DNA of 64,000 bases from Paenibacillus_AP thailandensis. GTDB taxonomy: Bacteria; Bacillota; Bacilli; Paenibacillales; Paenibacillaceae. Positions 33,323-42,409 of this stretch are shown in pieces. The DNA lies in NCBI RefSeq assembly GCF_042685365.1, contig NZ_JBHUMY010000005.1, forward strand, positions 39,004 to 103,003, given 5' to 3'. The position numbers and the translations under genes were made by a program. Numbering within the stretch: position 1 is the first letter of the stretch; each line of letters opens with the position of its first letter. Below the pieces are notes generated by a model. The model was not told the origin of the DNA. It was given only the letters and a program-made list of their open reading frames with translations, and searched no databases.

Positions 33323-34702
33323 AGCGGTTTTCTCCTTCGAATCCGTTTGCTCCAGGAATGCTGCAGCAAGCCCGGTATCAGATCTTTGGCATTCAAAGGC
33401 GCCAAAGGGCTTAAATACGGATATCCGAAAGACTTTAACGAACATAAATAAATCAATATCGCGAAGCTGGCGATAAAAAAACCGAACAAGCCGAGCAACG
33501 ACGAGACCAGCAGAACGGTCAGCCTTAACAAGGTCACGCTGCCGGTTAAGGATTGACTGATTAACGTAAAGCTTGCTACGGCGGTTACGGCTGCAACGAC
33601 AAGCATCGTCGGGGAGGTCATTCCTGCTCGAATTGCGGCGTCCCCGACGATAAGCCCGCCGACGACCGTTACCGTCTGCCCTACCGCGCGCGGCAAGCGG
33701 ACCCCGGCTTCGCGGAAAAGCTCGAACATAAAAAGCATTAGAATCATTTCGACCGACGCGGACATCGGGAGCCCTTGCCTGGAAAGGGCGATCGTCAATG
33801 ACAAAGCCGAATGCGCGGAGAATACGTTCCAGCGATACGTAATAAAACGGCAAATGCGCATCCTCCGGCGATTTGATCAGCATAAACAGGTTCGTCGGCG
33901 CCAGAAGAACGCTTGGGCATCCGTCGACTACAATAACGATCCGTCCGTTGAGCAGCGATTGAACGGCGTAATCCGGTCTGCCTGTAGCGTCGATCAAAGG
34001 GAAAAGCGATTTTTTTCGATCGGAGATGAGTTCCGCAAGCTCGAACGAATTTTGCAATGCCTTCACATGAAGCCGCTCAAGCCGCGATCGCGTCTCTTGA
34101 ACCAACGCCGGACGAGCCGTTCCTTCCAAATGCAAAACCGCAACCTTCGTCATCGTTTCGGTTCCGAGCGTCCAATATTCGCAGCGCAAATCGGCCGTTT
34201 TCAACCGTTTTCGCATCAAAGCCACATTGACGGACAGCTTCTCGATAAAGCCGTCGCGCGGCCCGACAAGCGACACTTCCATCGTCGACTCTTCCGGCTG
34301 TCTCCCCGGGATATCGGAAGCGTCAAACAAGAACAGCGACTCGTCCAGCAAAATAAGCACGTTCCCCGAAAAAAGCGCGGCAAACATATGCTTCTGCTCC
34401 TCTTCCGTCCGAGGATCGATCGGCACGATAAGCTTGGATTCAAACGGGCTTACGTACTCGCTTTCGGCTTGTCCGCCTTCGTGCCTCGCCCGCCAGGACG
34501 AGAGCTTCTCCAATTGCGGCAGCAAAAAATCTTGCACGGAACGGGGATCGACCATGCCGTTTACAAAAATAATGTCGTACACGGCAATTTCGTCGTCCCC
34601 GGCGCTCATTGATTGGATCGTAATGTCGTCCAAGCTCTTTAGTTTGTCTTTAATCCACTCCGCCCGGACTTTGCCGGTCGGATAAAACCATTCGCCGCTC
34701 AA
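33319..34702 (-). pseudogene. germinant-receptor A subunit (GerA family), frameshift with internal deletion
   Basis: The N-terminal soluble domain is readable from TTG 34702 (WIKDKLKSLDDITIQS) to about 33825 (FMLIKSPEDAHLPFYYVSL). The membrane half continues in another frame: LTIALSRQGLPMSASVEMIL, FELFREAGVRLPRAVGQTV, and ends at 33319. Between ERILR and SALSLTIAL some 30 residues expected in the family, covering the first membrane helix and loop, are absent. Total length is 1384 bases, not a multiple of three, consistent with loss of about 89 bases near 33805-33825. Read through, the N-terminal frame runs on into nonsense. Confidence 0.85.
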
Positions 34703-35792
34703 GCCGCATCCGCTCCGTTCTTTTGCTTCTTATAAGAGGCTCCCCATAACGCCAAAATTAGAAAGGCTACAGGAATCCATATGTATTGGAAGTAATAGCG
34801 CTCGATCTCAACAATGCTAAACACGTTGCGATATCCGATAAAGGCGGCAGCCAACAGCAGCGCGCAAACGACCGATAAACCGACCGTTTTTTTCGGCGGG
34901 TCCGGAAAGCCCCATACTCGGCTATCAAATAAAGGGGGATCGATATGCGAATCAATGCGCCTGACAACCACTGGAAAATCGCAAAAAAGTCGACATGCTC
35001 CAAATATTTGCCGATATGGACGAGCCGCCACTGCGAAAAAGCCGGATAACGCAATTTTTCCGCCTCTTCCGGCCCGAATTGGGTAATGGCGCCTATAGTC
35101 GGCCCTATCGTCAGCCATGTCAAAACCAAAATCACAAGCACCAAATGCCATCGGCGCACGGGCGTGCTGAAATGCTGTTGAATAAGCAATAACAAAAACA
35201 TTTCGGCGAAGCTGCTGAATACATAAAGCATCCCGTTCCATACAGGCCAATATCCGTTTTCCAACATGGGCAGCAAAAAACGGTAGTCCTTCTGCGGCAA
35301 GTTGGCCGACATGACGAAATCGCCCAATAAGACAACGATAGGAAGCAATATGCATGAGACGTAAGCGATGCTCTGAAGTCCGCTCCAGGCTGCGAATCCG
35401 CATAACACGATCAAGCAAACGGATACGACGATGACCGGCGTTTCCGGCAAGTATGTAGACGCCGTCCATTCGGCGGTTTCCGCCAGCGTTATAATGGCAA
35501 TAACGAACTGTACAAGTACAAAAAACCAGACGATCAAGCTCGCCCAAAAGGAAGAAAGCCTTCTTTTAAGCCATACGTCGAGCCGGACGCCTCTCAAATC
35601 CCGAACGACTTTGAAAAACGGCAGCAATAAAAACAGGCTTGCGAGCAGACCCGCGGCGATTACGCTTAGCCAGGCGTCGCGCCGGCAAGCGTCAAGCAGC
35701 AGCGGCAATATGAGAACATGATTCGACAAACCTACCGATAACAAAATAATCATAACAACGGAAGTTATCCCGAACTTATTCGTCGCGTTCAT
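34699..35792 (-). pseudogene. germinant-receptor B subunit (GerB family), single-base frameshift
   Basis: The gene encodes a ten-helix amino-acid-permease-like B subunit. From ATG 35792 (NKFGITSVVMIILLSVGLSN) it is open to ALIRISIPLYLIAEYG; the end (GFPDPPKKTVGLSVVCALLL to ASYKKQKNGADAA) is in the next frame. The shift lies at a GGGG run on the minus strand (34913-34910). Adding one G restores 364 residues, the family's normal length. It may be a true mutation or a homopolymer sequencing error. GAGGTGA precedes the ATG; it overlaps gerA. Confidence 0.85.
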
Positions 35793-35918
35793 CTTGCTTC
35801 ACCTCATTACCATCCTCCCCCTTAATTTGATCGATCATGCATCGTTGCAAAAAAGAAGAAACGGCTGCACGCCCTTTGCCGTGGACGATGCGGCCGTTTC
35901 CCGAATGACCTTTTTGAG

Positions 35919-36587
35919 CTATGGGATATGAACCGTTTTGATATGATCCAGATGAACGTATACGGATTTTCCGGCGGCGTTGACGATTTCGGCGATATTC
36001 CCCTCCACGCTTTGCAGCACGCCGATTTTGTTCGGATTGGCCCCAAGGTCGAAGATAACGAACTCTCCCGTCAGCTTGCGAAGCTGGGCGTCGAACGTTC
36101 TGGCAAGCGATATCGCGGAAGGCCTAAGCGGAAATTGCTCGGCGGTCAGCATATACGGCGTTGCGTTCGGCTGATACGGAATTAAATATTTCAAATGCTG
36201 GAGCGATACGATAACGGTATGGTAAACCGGCGAATAAAATACGAAGAAATCGTTCATGACCGAGGTCAGATAGCCGTGTATCGTTTGATTCCCCGTAATA
36301 AAAATTTCCGAGAACATGCCTTTTGCGTTCATTAACGTTTTCCGATAGGATACGGGTTCGTTATTCATATCCAACTGATTGTCGGAACGTTCCGCCCTCT
36401 CGTCCGCTTCTTCCGTAACGAGACGAAGCTGCTGCAAATGATTGATAGGAACGTAAACATATTTGCCGCCTGATAAGATGACGAATATATCCTGGCCGAT
36501 CTCGGCAAGCTTGCCGCGTATCGGGGTCTCATGCTCGGATATATACAGTTCAACGGTTTTATCGAAAAAAGGATGATGATTCTTCAT
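35919..36587 (-). CDS. protein of three Sm-like/DUF2642 modules, probable spore surface
   Basis: A 222-residue soluble protein that I read as three repeats of one beta-barrel-like module: FDKTVELYISEHETPIRGKL to VYVPINHLQQL; MFSEIFITGNQTIHGYLTSV to VIVSLQHLKYL; GEFVIFDLGANPNKIGVLQS to VYVHLDHIKTV. Each ends with a strand, then an Asn/Asp-His or Gln-His-Leu turn. The pattern matches YuzF-type DUF2642 proteins, several of which are spore-associated. Start: ATG 36587, 12 bases after AAGGAG; TTG 36593 is possible. Neighbours are germination and coat genes; the role is inferred. Confidence 0.75.
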   Translation of the reverse strand: MKNHHPFFDKTVELYISEHETPIRGKLAEIGQDIFVILSGGKYVYVPINHLQQLRLVTEEADERAERSDNQLDMNNEPVSYRKTLMNAKGMFSEIFITGNQTIHGYLTSVMNDFFVFYSPVYHTVIVSLQHLKYLIPYQPNATPYMLTAEQFPLRPSAISLARTFDAQLRKLTGEFVIFDLGANPNKIGVLQSVEGNIAEIVNAAGKSVYVHLDHIKTVHIP

Positions 36588-36689
36588 GAACAAGGGCATC
36601 TCCTTCCGGTCGGAACCATAAGCGCTTATGTGATGACGGAAACGGCTGAAATTCGCGATCCAAAAAGCTGCCGCTGAAGCCGGCCGCCT

Positions 36690-37481
36690 TCATCGAGTAG
36701 GCTTAAGCGGAGCTTTTCTTAATTTGGGTTTGGAAGCCGCTTTTCTTTTTTTACGGTTCCCGGCAAGCAGCAATTCTTTCGGAACGCCGTAACGGTTCGG
36801 CCTGTAGACAGGTTCCGGCAGCACCGTCTCGCCGACCGCCCAGTTCATGCCGATGCCGCCCGGTTCGGCGACGCCGGGCTGGAGCGCTCCCGGCGCAAGC
36901 TGCTCAAGGGCAGAATCGCTGCTAGCCCCCGATCCTGCCGTCCGGTTGCCGGACGTACGGTCGCCGAGCGAACAATGGCCGAGCCGGTCCCTTGCCGAAA
37001 TCGGCTGAATCGTTTTGATTTTATCGATAAACACGACAACGATTCTATTGTCTGCGATAAGCGTCATCCGGTTGCCGGATACGTCCGATACGAAGCCTTT
37101 GACCTTATCCTCTCTTCCCCATGTGATTTTAACGAACTCGTCTTCGAATTGTTCAACTAAATCCCGGAAGTCGAGGGCCCGAATAAATCTCGGGCGCCGT
37201 CTGCTTCCCCGGTCGGAGCCGGCTTCCTCAATGCTTTCGACCTGATTCGCATTGACATATACGACGCCGTGTTTCGTTTGAAGCACCAAATAACCGCGGC
37301 AAACCGCGATAAGCTTGCCTTTTACCGTGTCGTCCCCCACCAGATTAATGCAGACGCATTTGCCGATAAGCTTTCTTAAAACGTTTCGCCTGTCCGGCCT
37401 GTCGCGTCCGTCGTCGCCGGCGCCTGCCGGCGAAACCCGCGGATCATAGGAACCGCACGATCGGGAAAAACTTCTGTTCAT
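36690..37481 (-). CDS. protein of two Sm-like/DUF2642 modules with basic tail
   Basis: A 263-residue protein. Module 1, about 36-87: LIGKCVCINLVGDDTVKGKL to GVVYVNANQVESIEE. Module 2, about 107-161: EFVKITWGREDKVKGFVSD to VVVFIDKIKTIQPI. A Gly/Ser-rich linker and a Lys/Arg-rich C-terminus (RKKRKAASKPKLRKAPLKPT) follow. GGAGGGG lies nine bases before the ATG. It is the sister of the three-module protein 100 bases downstream, and probably a coat or exosporium component; biochemical role unknown. Confidence 0.75.
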   Translation of the reverse strand: MNRSFSRSCGSYDPRVSPAGAGDDGRDRPDRRNVLRKLIGKCVCINLVGDDTVKGKLIAVCRGYLVLQTKHGVVYVNANQVESIEEAGSDRGSRRRPRFIRALDFRDLVEQFEDEFVKITWGREDKVKGFVSDVSGNRMTLIADNRIVVVFIDKIKTIQPISARDRLGHCSLGDRTSGNRTAGSGASSDSALEQLAPGALQPGVAEPGGIGMNWAVGETVLPEPVYRPNRYGVPKELLLAGNRKKRKAASKPKLRKAPLKPTR

Positions 37482-37754
37482 ACTTTCTATCCCCTCCGTT
37501 TATTGAAGCTGCTTAAGCGATCTCGGGCATAGATCCCGCTCCGCAAGGCGATCTTTCCGAACTTTGCAGTCCATTACCCGGCAGTTTTCCATTGCGGCCA
37601 TCCGCCACGTATGGCGACCTGTACTATATTTATATGAACCTCTATCAATCCTGTACTAGATTAATATCTATTTCTACGAGAATGAGCGGTTATCCAGTTC
37701 GCATCATAGAGTTCGTTCATAACATGTATTAATTCCAAACAAGGAGGAGATATA
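37482..37754. other. divergent intergenic region of two coat genes
   Basis: AT-richer than its surroundings near 37620-37740. CCTGTACTA occurs twice 32 bp apart (37618-37626, 37650-37658). Mother-cell promoters are expected here, but I see no sigma-E or sigma-K box that I would defend. Confidence 0.4.
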
Positions 37755-38222
37755 ATGTCTCAATCTAAAAAAGTAACTGTTAAAGGCTGGTACGATTACA
37801 AGAAGGACGACAACAAGAAGTACGATCACAAGAGCTACGGCAAGGACAACAACAAGAAGCACGACTACTACGATTACAAGAAGGATGACAACAAGAAGCA
37901 CGACTACGACTACGGCAAAGACAACAACAAGAAATACGACTACAAGAGCTATGGCAAAGACAACAACAAGAAATACGACTACAAGAGCTATGGCAAAGAC
38001 GACAACAAGAAATACGACTACAAGAGCTATGGCAAAGACGACAACAAAAAGCATGACTACAAGAGCTATGGCAAAGACGACAACAAAAAGCATGACTACA
38101 AGAGCTATGGCAAAGACGACAAGAAGTATGACTACAAGAGCTATGGCAAAAAAGACGACAACAAGTCGTACGGCAAAAAAGACGACGACAAGAAATGCGA
38201 TTGCTGGGGCTTTCACAGCTAA
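37755..38222 (+). CDS. Lys/Asp/Tyr repeat spore coat protein
   Basis: A 155-residue protein made almost only of Lys, Asp, Tyr, Asn, Ser and Gly. A 13-residue unit, KSYGKDDNKKYDY, recurs; KSYG occurs eight times. The end CDCWGFHS holds two Cys. The composition is like Bacillus CotC/CotU and CotG, which are cross-linked through Tyr and Cys or phosphorylated on Ser. AGGAGGAG lies six to seven bases before the ATG. The next gene is a CotH kinase, 133 bases downstream, beyond a terminator. Confidence 0.85.
   Translation: MSQSKKVTVKGWYDYKKDDNKKYDHKSYGKDNNKKHDYYDYKKDDNKKHDYDYGKDNNKKYDYKSYGKDNNKKYDYKSYGKDDNKKYDYKSYGKDDNKKHDYKSYGKDDNKKHDYKSYGKDDKKYDYKSYGKKDDNKSYGKKDDDKKCDCWGFHS
37797..38183 (+). repeat. 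39-bp tandem coding repeats
   Basis: The coat gene is built of 39-bp units encoding 13 residues; units between about 37914 and 38140 are nearly identical, for example GACTACAAGAGCTATGGCAA in each. Such arrays change copy number easily. Confidence 0.9.
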
Positions 38223-38301
38223 TCCGCGACCTGCCGGATAAGCCTGATTTGACCTGCGCCGTGACATCCTTCCCGACAACTGAATACGGTAAATAAGCAT
38301 T

Positions 38302-38340
38302 AAAGCCTATCGTCTACGGACGATAGGCTTTATCTTATTT
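38302..38340 (+). terminator. terminator between the repeat coat gene and cotH
   Basis: AGCCTATCGTC pairs with GACGATAGGCT, followed by TTATCTTATTT. Confidence 0.75.
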
Positions 38341-38355
38341 CAAGGGGATGGTCAA

Positions 38356-39426
38356 ATGGCCACGGAGAGCTTGCCCGCCCGCAGCATTCAAATTGATCCG
38401 TCCGATATGAGAGAATTGCTTCGGGATTCGTGGAGCGACAAATTCCAGCCGGCGAAGCTGCTGGTGGACGGGAAATCCTATTCCGTCGAGATCGGAATCC
38501 GAGGAGGGCATACCCGGAATTATATCAAAAAGTCTTACGATATCCGGATGGCGGGGGGAAGAACGATCCATTGGAACGCCGAATACGACGACCCTTCCAT
38601 GATCCGCAACGCGCTTTCTTTTCATTTTTTCAACGAAATCGGAGTTCCTTCGCCCCGCACCAACCATATTTGGCTTACGATCAACGGCCAGCCGCAAGGC
38701 GTTTATCTCGAGATTGAAGCGGTGGACCGGCATTTCTTCGCGAGGCGCGGCATCCGCTGCCGATCCTTGCTGTATGCCGTCAACGACAGCGCCGATTTCA
38801 GCCTGATCGATCCCGATACGAAAGAAAGAAAAAAATCGCTGCTTGCAGGCTATGAAGTCGTACGCGGCCCGAAAGGAACGCGAGCGAAGTTCGCCGGCTT
38901 CGTCAAACATTTGAACCTGTTATCCGGCAAGCGGCTTTCCGCCTTTACCGTTCGGAAACTGGACGTCGATCAATATTTGCTATGGCTGGCCGGGGCGGTA
39001 TTAACGGGAAATTACGACGGATTCGATCAAAACTATGCGATCTACGAGCACTCGGATACGGGGAAATACCGCATTATCCCGTGGGATTACGAAGGAACCT
39101 GGGGGCGAAACTGCTACGGCAAGCCTTGCGGCAGCGATCTCGTATCCGTACGGGGGTATAACAAGCTTACGTCCAAGTTAATGAGTTTCTCTTCCTGCAG
39201 GAAGAAATACGCTGCGGTGCTGCAGAAGCTTCTGAAGGAAGCCTTCACCGTGGAAAAAATCGATCCGGTCGTGCGGGAGATGTACGGAAAGCTGTGGCGG
39301 GCCATCCGCGAGGACGATACCCGCAAGCACAGCTATGAAACCTTTATGGGCGAGCCGTCGTTTATTCGCAACTATATCCGCGAAAGACGCAGCATCGTCA
39401 AGCAAGCGCTTCGCGAATGGAATTAA
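38356..39426 (+). CDS. cotH: CotH-family spore coat protein kinase
   Basis: CotH is an atypical kinase; in Bacillus subtilis it phosphorylates the repeat proteins CotB and CotG and organises the outer coat. The 356 residues show VEIGIRGGHTRNYIKKSYDI, FHFFNEIGVPSPRTNHIWL, GVYLEIEAVD, then NYDGFDQNYAIYEH and YRIIPWDYEGTWG, the metal and catalytic region of the family. AGGGGAT lies six bases before ATG 38356. The stop codon shares TTAA with the convergent cysK stop. The Ser-Tyr repeat protein just upstream is a likely substrate. Confidence 0.93.
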   Translation: MATESLPARSIQIDPSDMRELLRDSWSDKFQPAKLLVDGKSYSVEIGIRGGHTRNYIKKSYDIRMAGGRTIHWNAEYDDPSMIRNALSFHFFNEIGVPSPRTNHIWLTINGQPQGVYLEIEAVDRHFFARRGIRCRSLLYAVNDSADFSLIDPDTKERKKSLLAGYEVVRGPKGTRAKFAGFVKHLNLLSGKRLSAFTVRKLDVDQYLLWLAGAVLTGNYDGFDQNYAIYEHSDTGKYRIIPWDYEGTWGRNCYGKPCGSDLVSVRGYNKLTSKLMSFSSCRKKYAAVLQKLLKEAFTVEKIDPVVREMYGKLWRAIREDDTRKHSYETFMGEPSFIRNYIRERRSIVKQALREWN

Positions 39427-40358
39427 CCGTTTGACCCGCCTTCAAAAAAACCCATGCTGAGATAACGCTCGCCCGTATCCGGCGCAATGCACAATACCCG
39501 CTTGCCTTCGCCGAGCCGCTTCGCGATTTGCAAGGAAGCCCATACGGTGGCGCCCGAGGAAGGCCCTAACAGCAGTCCTTCCCGGCGCGCCACCAGCCTT
39601 GTCGTTTCAAGGGCGTCCTCATCCGAAACTTGAATAATTTCATCGTAGACGGCCGTGTTTAACGTTTTGGGGACGAAACCCGGGCTCGTTCCGACCAGCT
39701 TGTGCGGTCCCGGCTCTCCGCCGGACAATACGGGCGAACCTTTCGGCTCCACGACGGCAATGTAGAGGCCCGGAAGCTTCGCCTTCAACGTTTCACCCGT
39801 GCCGGTAATCGTTCCTCCCGTACCGGAGGACGCGACGAAAGCGTCCAGCTTCCCTTCCGTTTGTTCCAATATTTCAAGCGCGGTCGAATGCCGGTGCGCA
39901 TCCGGATTCGCCGGATTTTCGAACTGGTTCGGAATGAAGCTGCCGGGCAGCTGCTCGCGCAGCTCTTCCGCTTTGCGAATAGCGCCGGGCATCCGCAAGG
40001 CGGCGGGCGTAAGGACGACTTCCGCTCCGTAAGCTCGCAGCAGCTTGATCCGTTCGGGCGACATATTGTCCGGCATGACCAATATAAGCTTGTATCCTTT
40101 CGCCGCGGCATTCATCGCCAAGCCGATGCCGGTATTGCCGCTAGTCGGCTCGATTATGGTCGTTCCGGGCCGTATTTCGCCCCGCCGCTCGGCGTCGGCG
40201 AACATGGAGAAGGCCGCCCGATCCTTCACGCTGCCGCTCGGATTATACCGCTCGAGCTTTACAATCACGTCTGCGCTTCCTTTTTCCTTCAGCCTGTTCA
40301 ATTGAACGGCGGGCGTATCCCCGATCAATCCGGTAATATCCTGCACGATTTTTGGCAT
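39423..40358 (-). CDS. cysK: cysteine synthase A (O-acetylserine sulfhydrylase)
   Basis: A 311-residue fold-type II PLP enzyme making cysteine from O-acetylserine and sulfide. The Schiff-base Lys is in YNPSGSVKDRAA; TSGNTGIGLA binds the substrate carboxylate; SGTGGTITGTGETLK binds phosphate. Complete at both ends. It may share a transcript with the MFS gene 15 bases upstream. A cystathionine beta-synthase-like activity is possible but there is no regulatory domain. Confidence 0.95.
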   Translation of the reverse strand: MPKIVQDITGLIGDTPAVQLNRLKEKGSADVIVKLERYNPSGSVKDRAAFSMFADAERRGEIRPGTTIIEPTSGNTGIGLAMNAAAKGYKLILVMPDNMSPERIKLLRAYGAEVVLTPAALRMPGAIRKAEELREQLPGSFIPNQFENPANPDAHRHSTALEILEQTEGKLDAFVASSGTGGTITGTGETLKAKLPGLYIAVVEPKGSPVLSGGEPGPHKLVGTSPGFVPKTLNTAVYDEIIQVSDEDALETTRLVARREGLLLGPSSGATVWASLQIAKRLGEGKRVLCIAPDTGERYLSMGFFEGGSNG

Positions 40359-40373
40359 TGCCTGAACCTCTCC

Positions 40374-41609
40374 TTAATGTGGAGCAACCCTTCTCTCGAG
40401 CAGCGGACTCATGAGCAGCCATGCCGCTATCGGCACGATCCCGACCCCGAACAGCAGCCATACGACCGCTTGGGTCGAAAAATGGTATGCCGGCAGAACA
40501 AGCAAATAAGCCGCTACGCCGACGGTCCGGCCGGCGGTAAGGGCCAGCTCGCGCATAATAATGTATTCCTCGCGCTCCCTTGCGCTTTGCTCGGACATGC
40601 CGATCATATCGAACACGCGCGAGGTCATCGGTATAATATAAAGCGGATAAAAAAAAGCCGTTCCGATGCCAAGCACCAGCATCGTGGCGTAATTTACTTT
40701 CCATAGCAGCGGCAGGATAAACAACGAAATCATCAAAGCGCCGAACAGCATCGACTCGTTCCGCCGCTCCGGCTTAAGCTTGCTGCCGACGTACCAATTG
40801 CTGATCAATGCAACCAGAGACGTAATAAGGGCGTAATTGCCGAGTTTGCTTTCTTCCTTGGTCGCAATGTATACGGTCAAGCCGATCAGAAACATAAATA
40901 CGCCTTCCCGTACGCCCTGCGCCGCAATAGCCAGAAACAGCCTTCGCCATAACGGGGACTCCTTCAGCTGCTCGTACGTATGAAGCCAATTGTAGGTGCC
41001 GCCCGCTTTTCTTTTTTTCAGCCAAAAGCTGAAGACGGCGCAGATACCGAACACAACAAGCGATATCGTGAAAATAAACGAATAACCGCGACTGCCGCCG
41101 TACCATGTGATCAGCAAACCGGATACCCATGGCGCCACCATGCTGGCCACCGCCCCCGTAAGTCCCGCGTATCCGTTGTACTTGTCGCGGTTGCCGGGCT
41201 CCGTAATCTCGAAATAGACGACGTTGTAAGCCAGCCAATAGAACCCTTGTCCAAGCCCGTTAAGGATGCCGAGCGGGACGTAATATTTCGTCGCCTGCTG
41301 CCCGAACAGCAGGACCAGAAAATAAAACACCCCCGACAACATGATCCCTAGCCGGAGGCTGTTCATCTTGTTATGTTCCTTTACCCATTTGCCCGCCAGC
41401 CAAAACGTAATTCCGCCTACGACGTAGCCGATTAATGAATAGATGCCGATTAACATATAGGACTGGCTTGCTTTCCATAAATAAACCGGCACGAACGTGC
41501 CCGAAAGGGCTGCAGCGATCGCAAACAGCGTTTGTACGGAAAGCAGCAGCACCGCTTGCGAATCAAGGCGGCCCGTTTGACGGACATCTGGATTATGCGA
41601 CCTGCCCAC
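40374..41609 (-). CDS. MFS transporter
   Basis: A 411-residue permease with about 12 hydrophobic segments in two halves, for example SYMLIGIYSLIGYVVGGITF, ILNGLGQGFYWLAYNVVYFE and FFYPLYIIPMTSRVF. I recognise the superfamily but not the substrate; the protein resembles the YkuC/YxlH-like group. I start at GTG 41609, seven bases after AGGAGG; ATG 41615 is only one base from it. Confidence 0.85.
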   Translation of the reverse strand: MGRSHNPDVRQTGRLDSQAVLLLSVQTLFAIAAALSGTFVPVYLWKASQSYMLIGIYSLIGYVVGGITFWLAGKWVKEHNKMNSLRLGIMLSGVFYFLVLLFGQQATKYYVPLGILNGLGQGFYWLAYNVVYFEITEPGNRDKYNGYAGLTGAVASMVAPWVSGLLITWYGGSRGYSFIFTISLVVFGICAVFSFWLKKRKAGGTYNWLHTYEQLKESPLWRRLFLAIAAQGVREGVFMFLIGLTVYIATKEESKLGNYALITSLVALISNWYVGSKLKPERRNESMLFGALMISLFILPLLWKVNYATMLVLGIGTAFFYPLYIIPMTSRVFDMIGMSEQSAREREEYIIMRELALTAGRTVGVAAYLLVLPAYHFSTQAVVWLLFGVGIVPIAAWLLMSPLLERRVAPH

Positions 41610-41737
41610 ACCCATTCCTCCTATTTGCTACGGGATTCGTCATGCTTAGGCTTACCCCCGGGAAATAGGATTACACTACCAAATGAAGGCGGCGCTTAAG
41701 GCGAATATTTCGCCGTTTTTCCGAACGCTTGCCGTAT

Positions 41738-42232
41738 TTACGCTTTCTTCTGGGCGACAAGCCGCTCCAGCATCGTATCGCGGCCGGCTTGTCCCATTAC
41801 CGAAGTGGTCCGGAAGCAAGCGGGGCATACATACCACACCACTTCAAACGTCTCGTTCACAAGCGGCTTGCCGATGGACGGGTGCGTCTTGGGCTGAAAG
41901 TTTCCGCCAACGGTCTGTACGCCGAGCTCCGCCATATATTCCTTGCATTCCGGACATTCGGGAGCTTCCTCCTGGTCGTCCACGATCGTTCTCAGAACGG
42001 CGTCGGCTTCTTGCCAGACCTTGTCCTTCCCTTCCGCTTCCTCGCTGAAGTCGGTCGGAATCTCTACGCCGTCCCAATCCTCCGTTTCGTCTTCCTCCCG
42101 GTCGATTCCGAATTGGACCGTACGGTAGCCGCTTAGTTCATTGTCGCAATGCGGGCAATATTCTTCCGGTCCCAATTCTTCGTCCCATACTATTTCCGTT
42201 TGACACCAGGGACATATCGTATGCTCGGACAT
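41738..42232 (-). CDS. zinc-ribbon protein of unknown function
   Basis: A 164-residue acidic protein with four CxxC knuckles: CPWC at 7-10, CPHC at 26-29, then CPEC and CPAC at about 93-96 and 136-139. They suggest two zinc ribbons around an acidic middle (DREEDETEDWDGVEI). No catalytic motif is seen. GGAGGG stands before ATG 42232. It follows the 27-residue membrane peptide and yshE on the same strand. Confidence 0.8.
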   Translation of the reverse strand: MSEHTICPWCQTEIVWDEELGPEEYCPHCDNELSGYRTVQFGIDREEDETEDWDGVEIPTDFSEEAEGKDKVWQEADAVLRTIVDDQEEAPECPECKEYMAELGVQTVGGNFQPKTHPSIGKPLVNETFEVVWYVCPACFRTTSVMGQAGRDTMLERLVAQKKA

Positions 42233-42253
42233 GCCAAAATCCCTCCAAATCGT

Positions 42254-42337
42254 TCAACTCATATGATTTAAATAAATAAAACCGGCGGCAAAAAACAAAA
42301 TCGCCACCGCCAAAAGAATGCCCCATAAATATTTCAT
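42254..42337 (-). CDS. 27-residue single-span membrane peptide
   Basis: The minus strand encodes MKYLWGILLAVAILFFAAGF followed by IYLNHMS and TGA. One hydrophobic helix with Lys at the N-terminal side. GGGGAG lies seven to eight bases before the ATG, a strong ribosome site. It stands between yshE and the zinc-ribbon gene, all on one strand. No known family comes to mind; it may be a small membrane regulator. Confidence 0.65.
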   Translation of the reverse strand: MKYLWGILLAVAILFFAAGFIYLNHMS

Positions 42338-42409
42338 AGCCATTCTCCCCGCATGGAATAAGAAAAAGCTTCTTGCGAAGTCTTTCAAGGATGTGGGGGC
42401 GTCCCCCGC

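Noticed and set aside
37704..38300. A 198-codon very hydrophobic minus-strand frame
   Set aside because: Its Val/Leu/Ile runs are the mirror of Lys/Asp/Asn codons in the coat repeat gene, which has an excellent ribosome site on the + strand.
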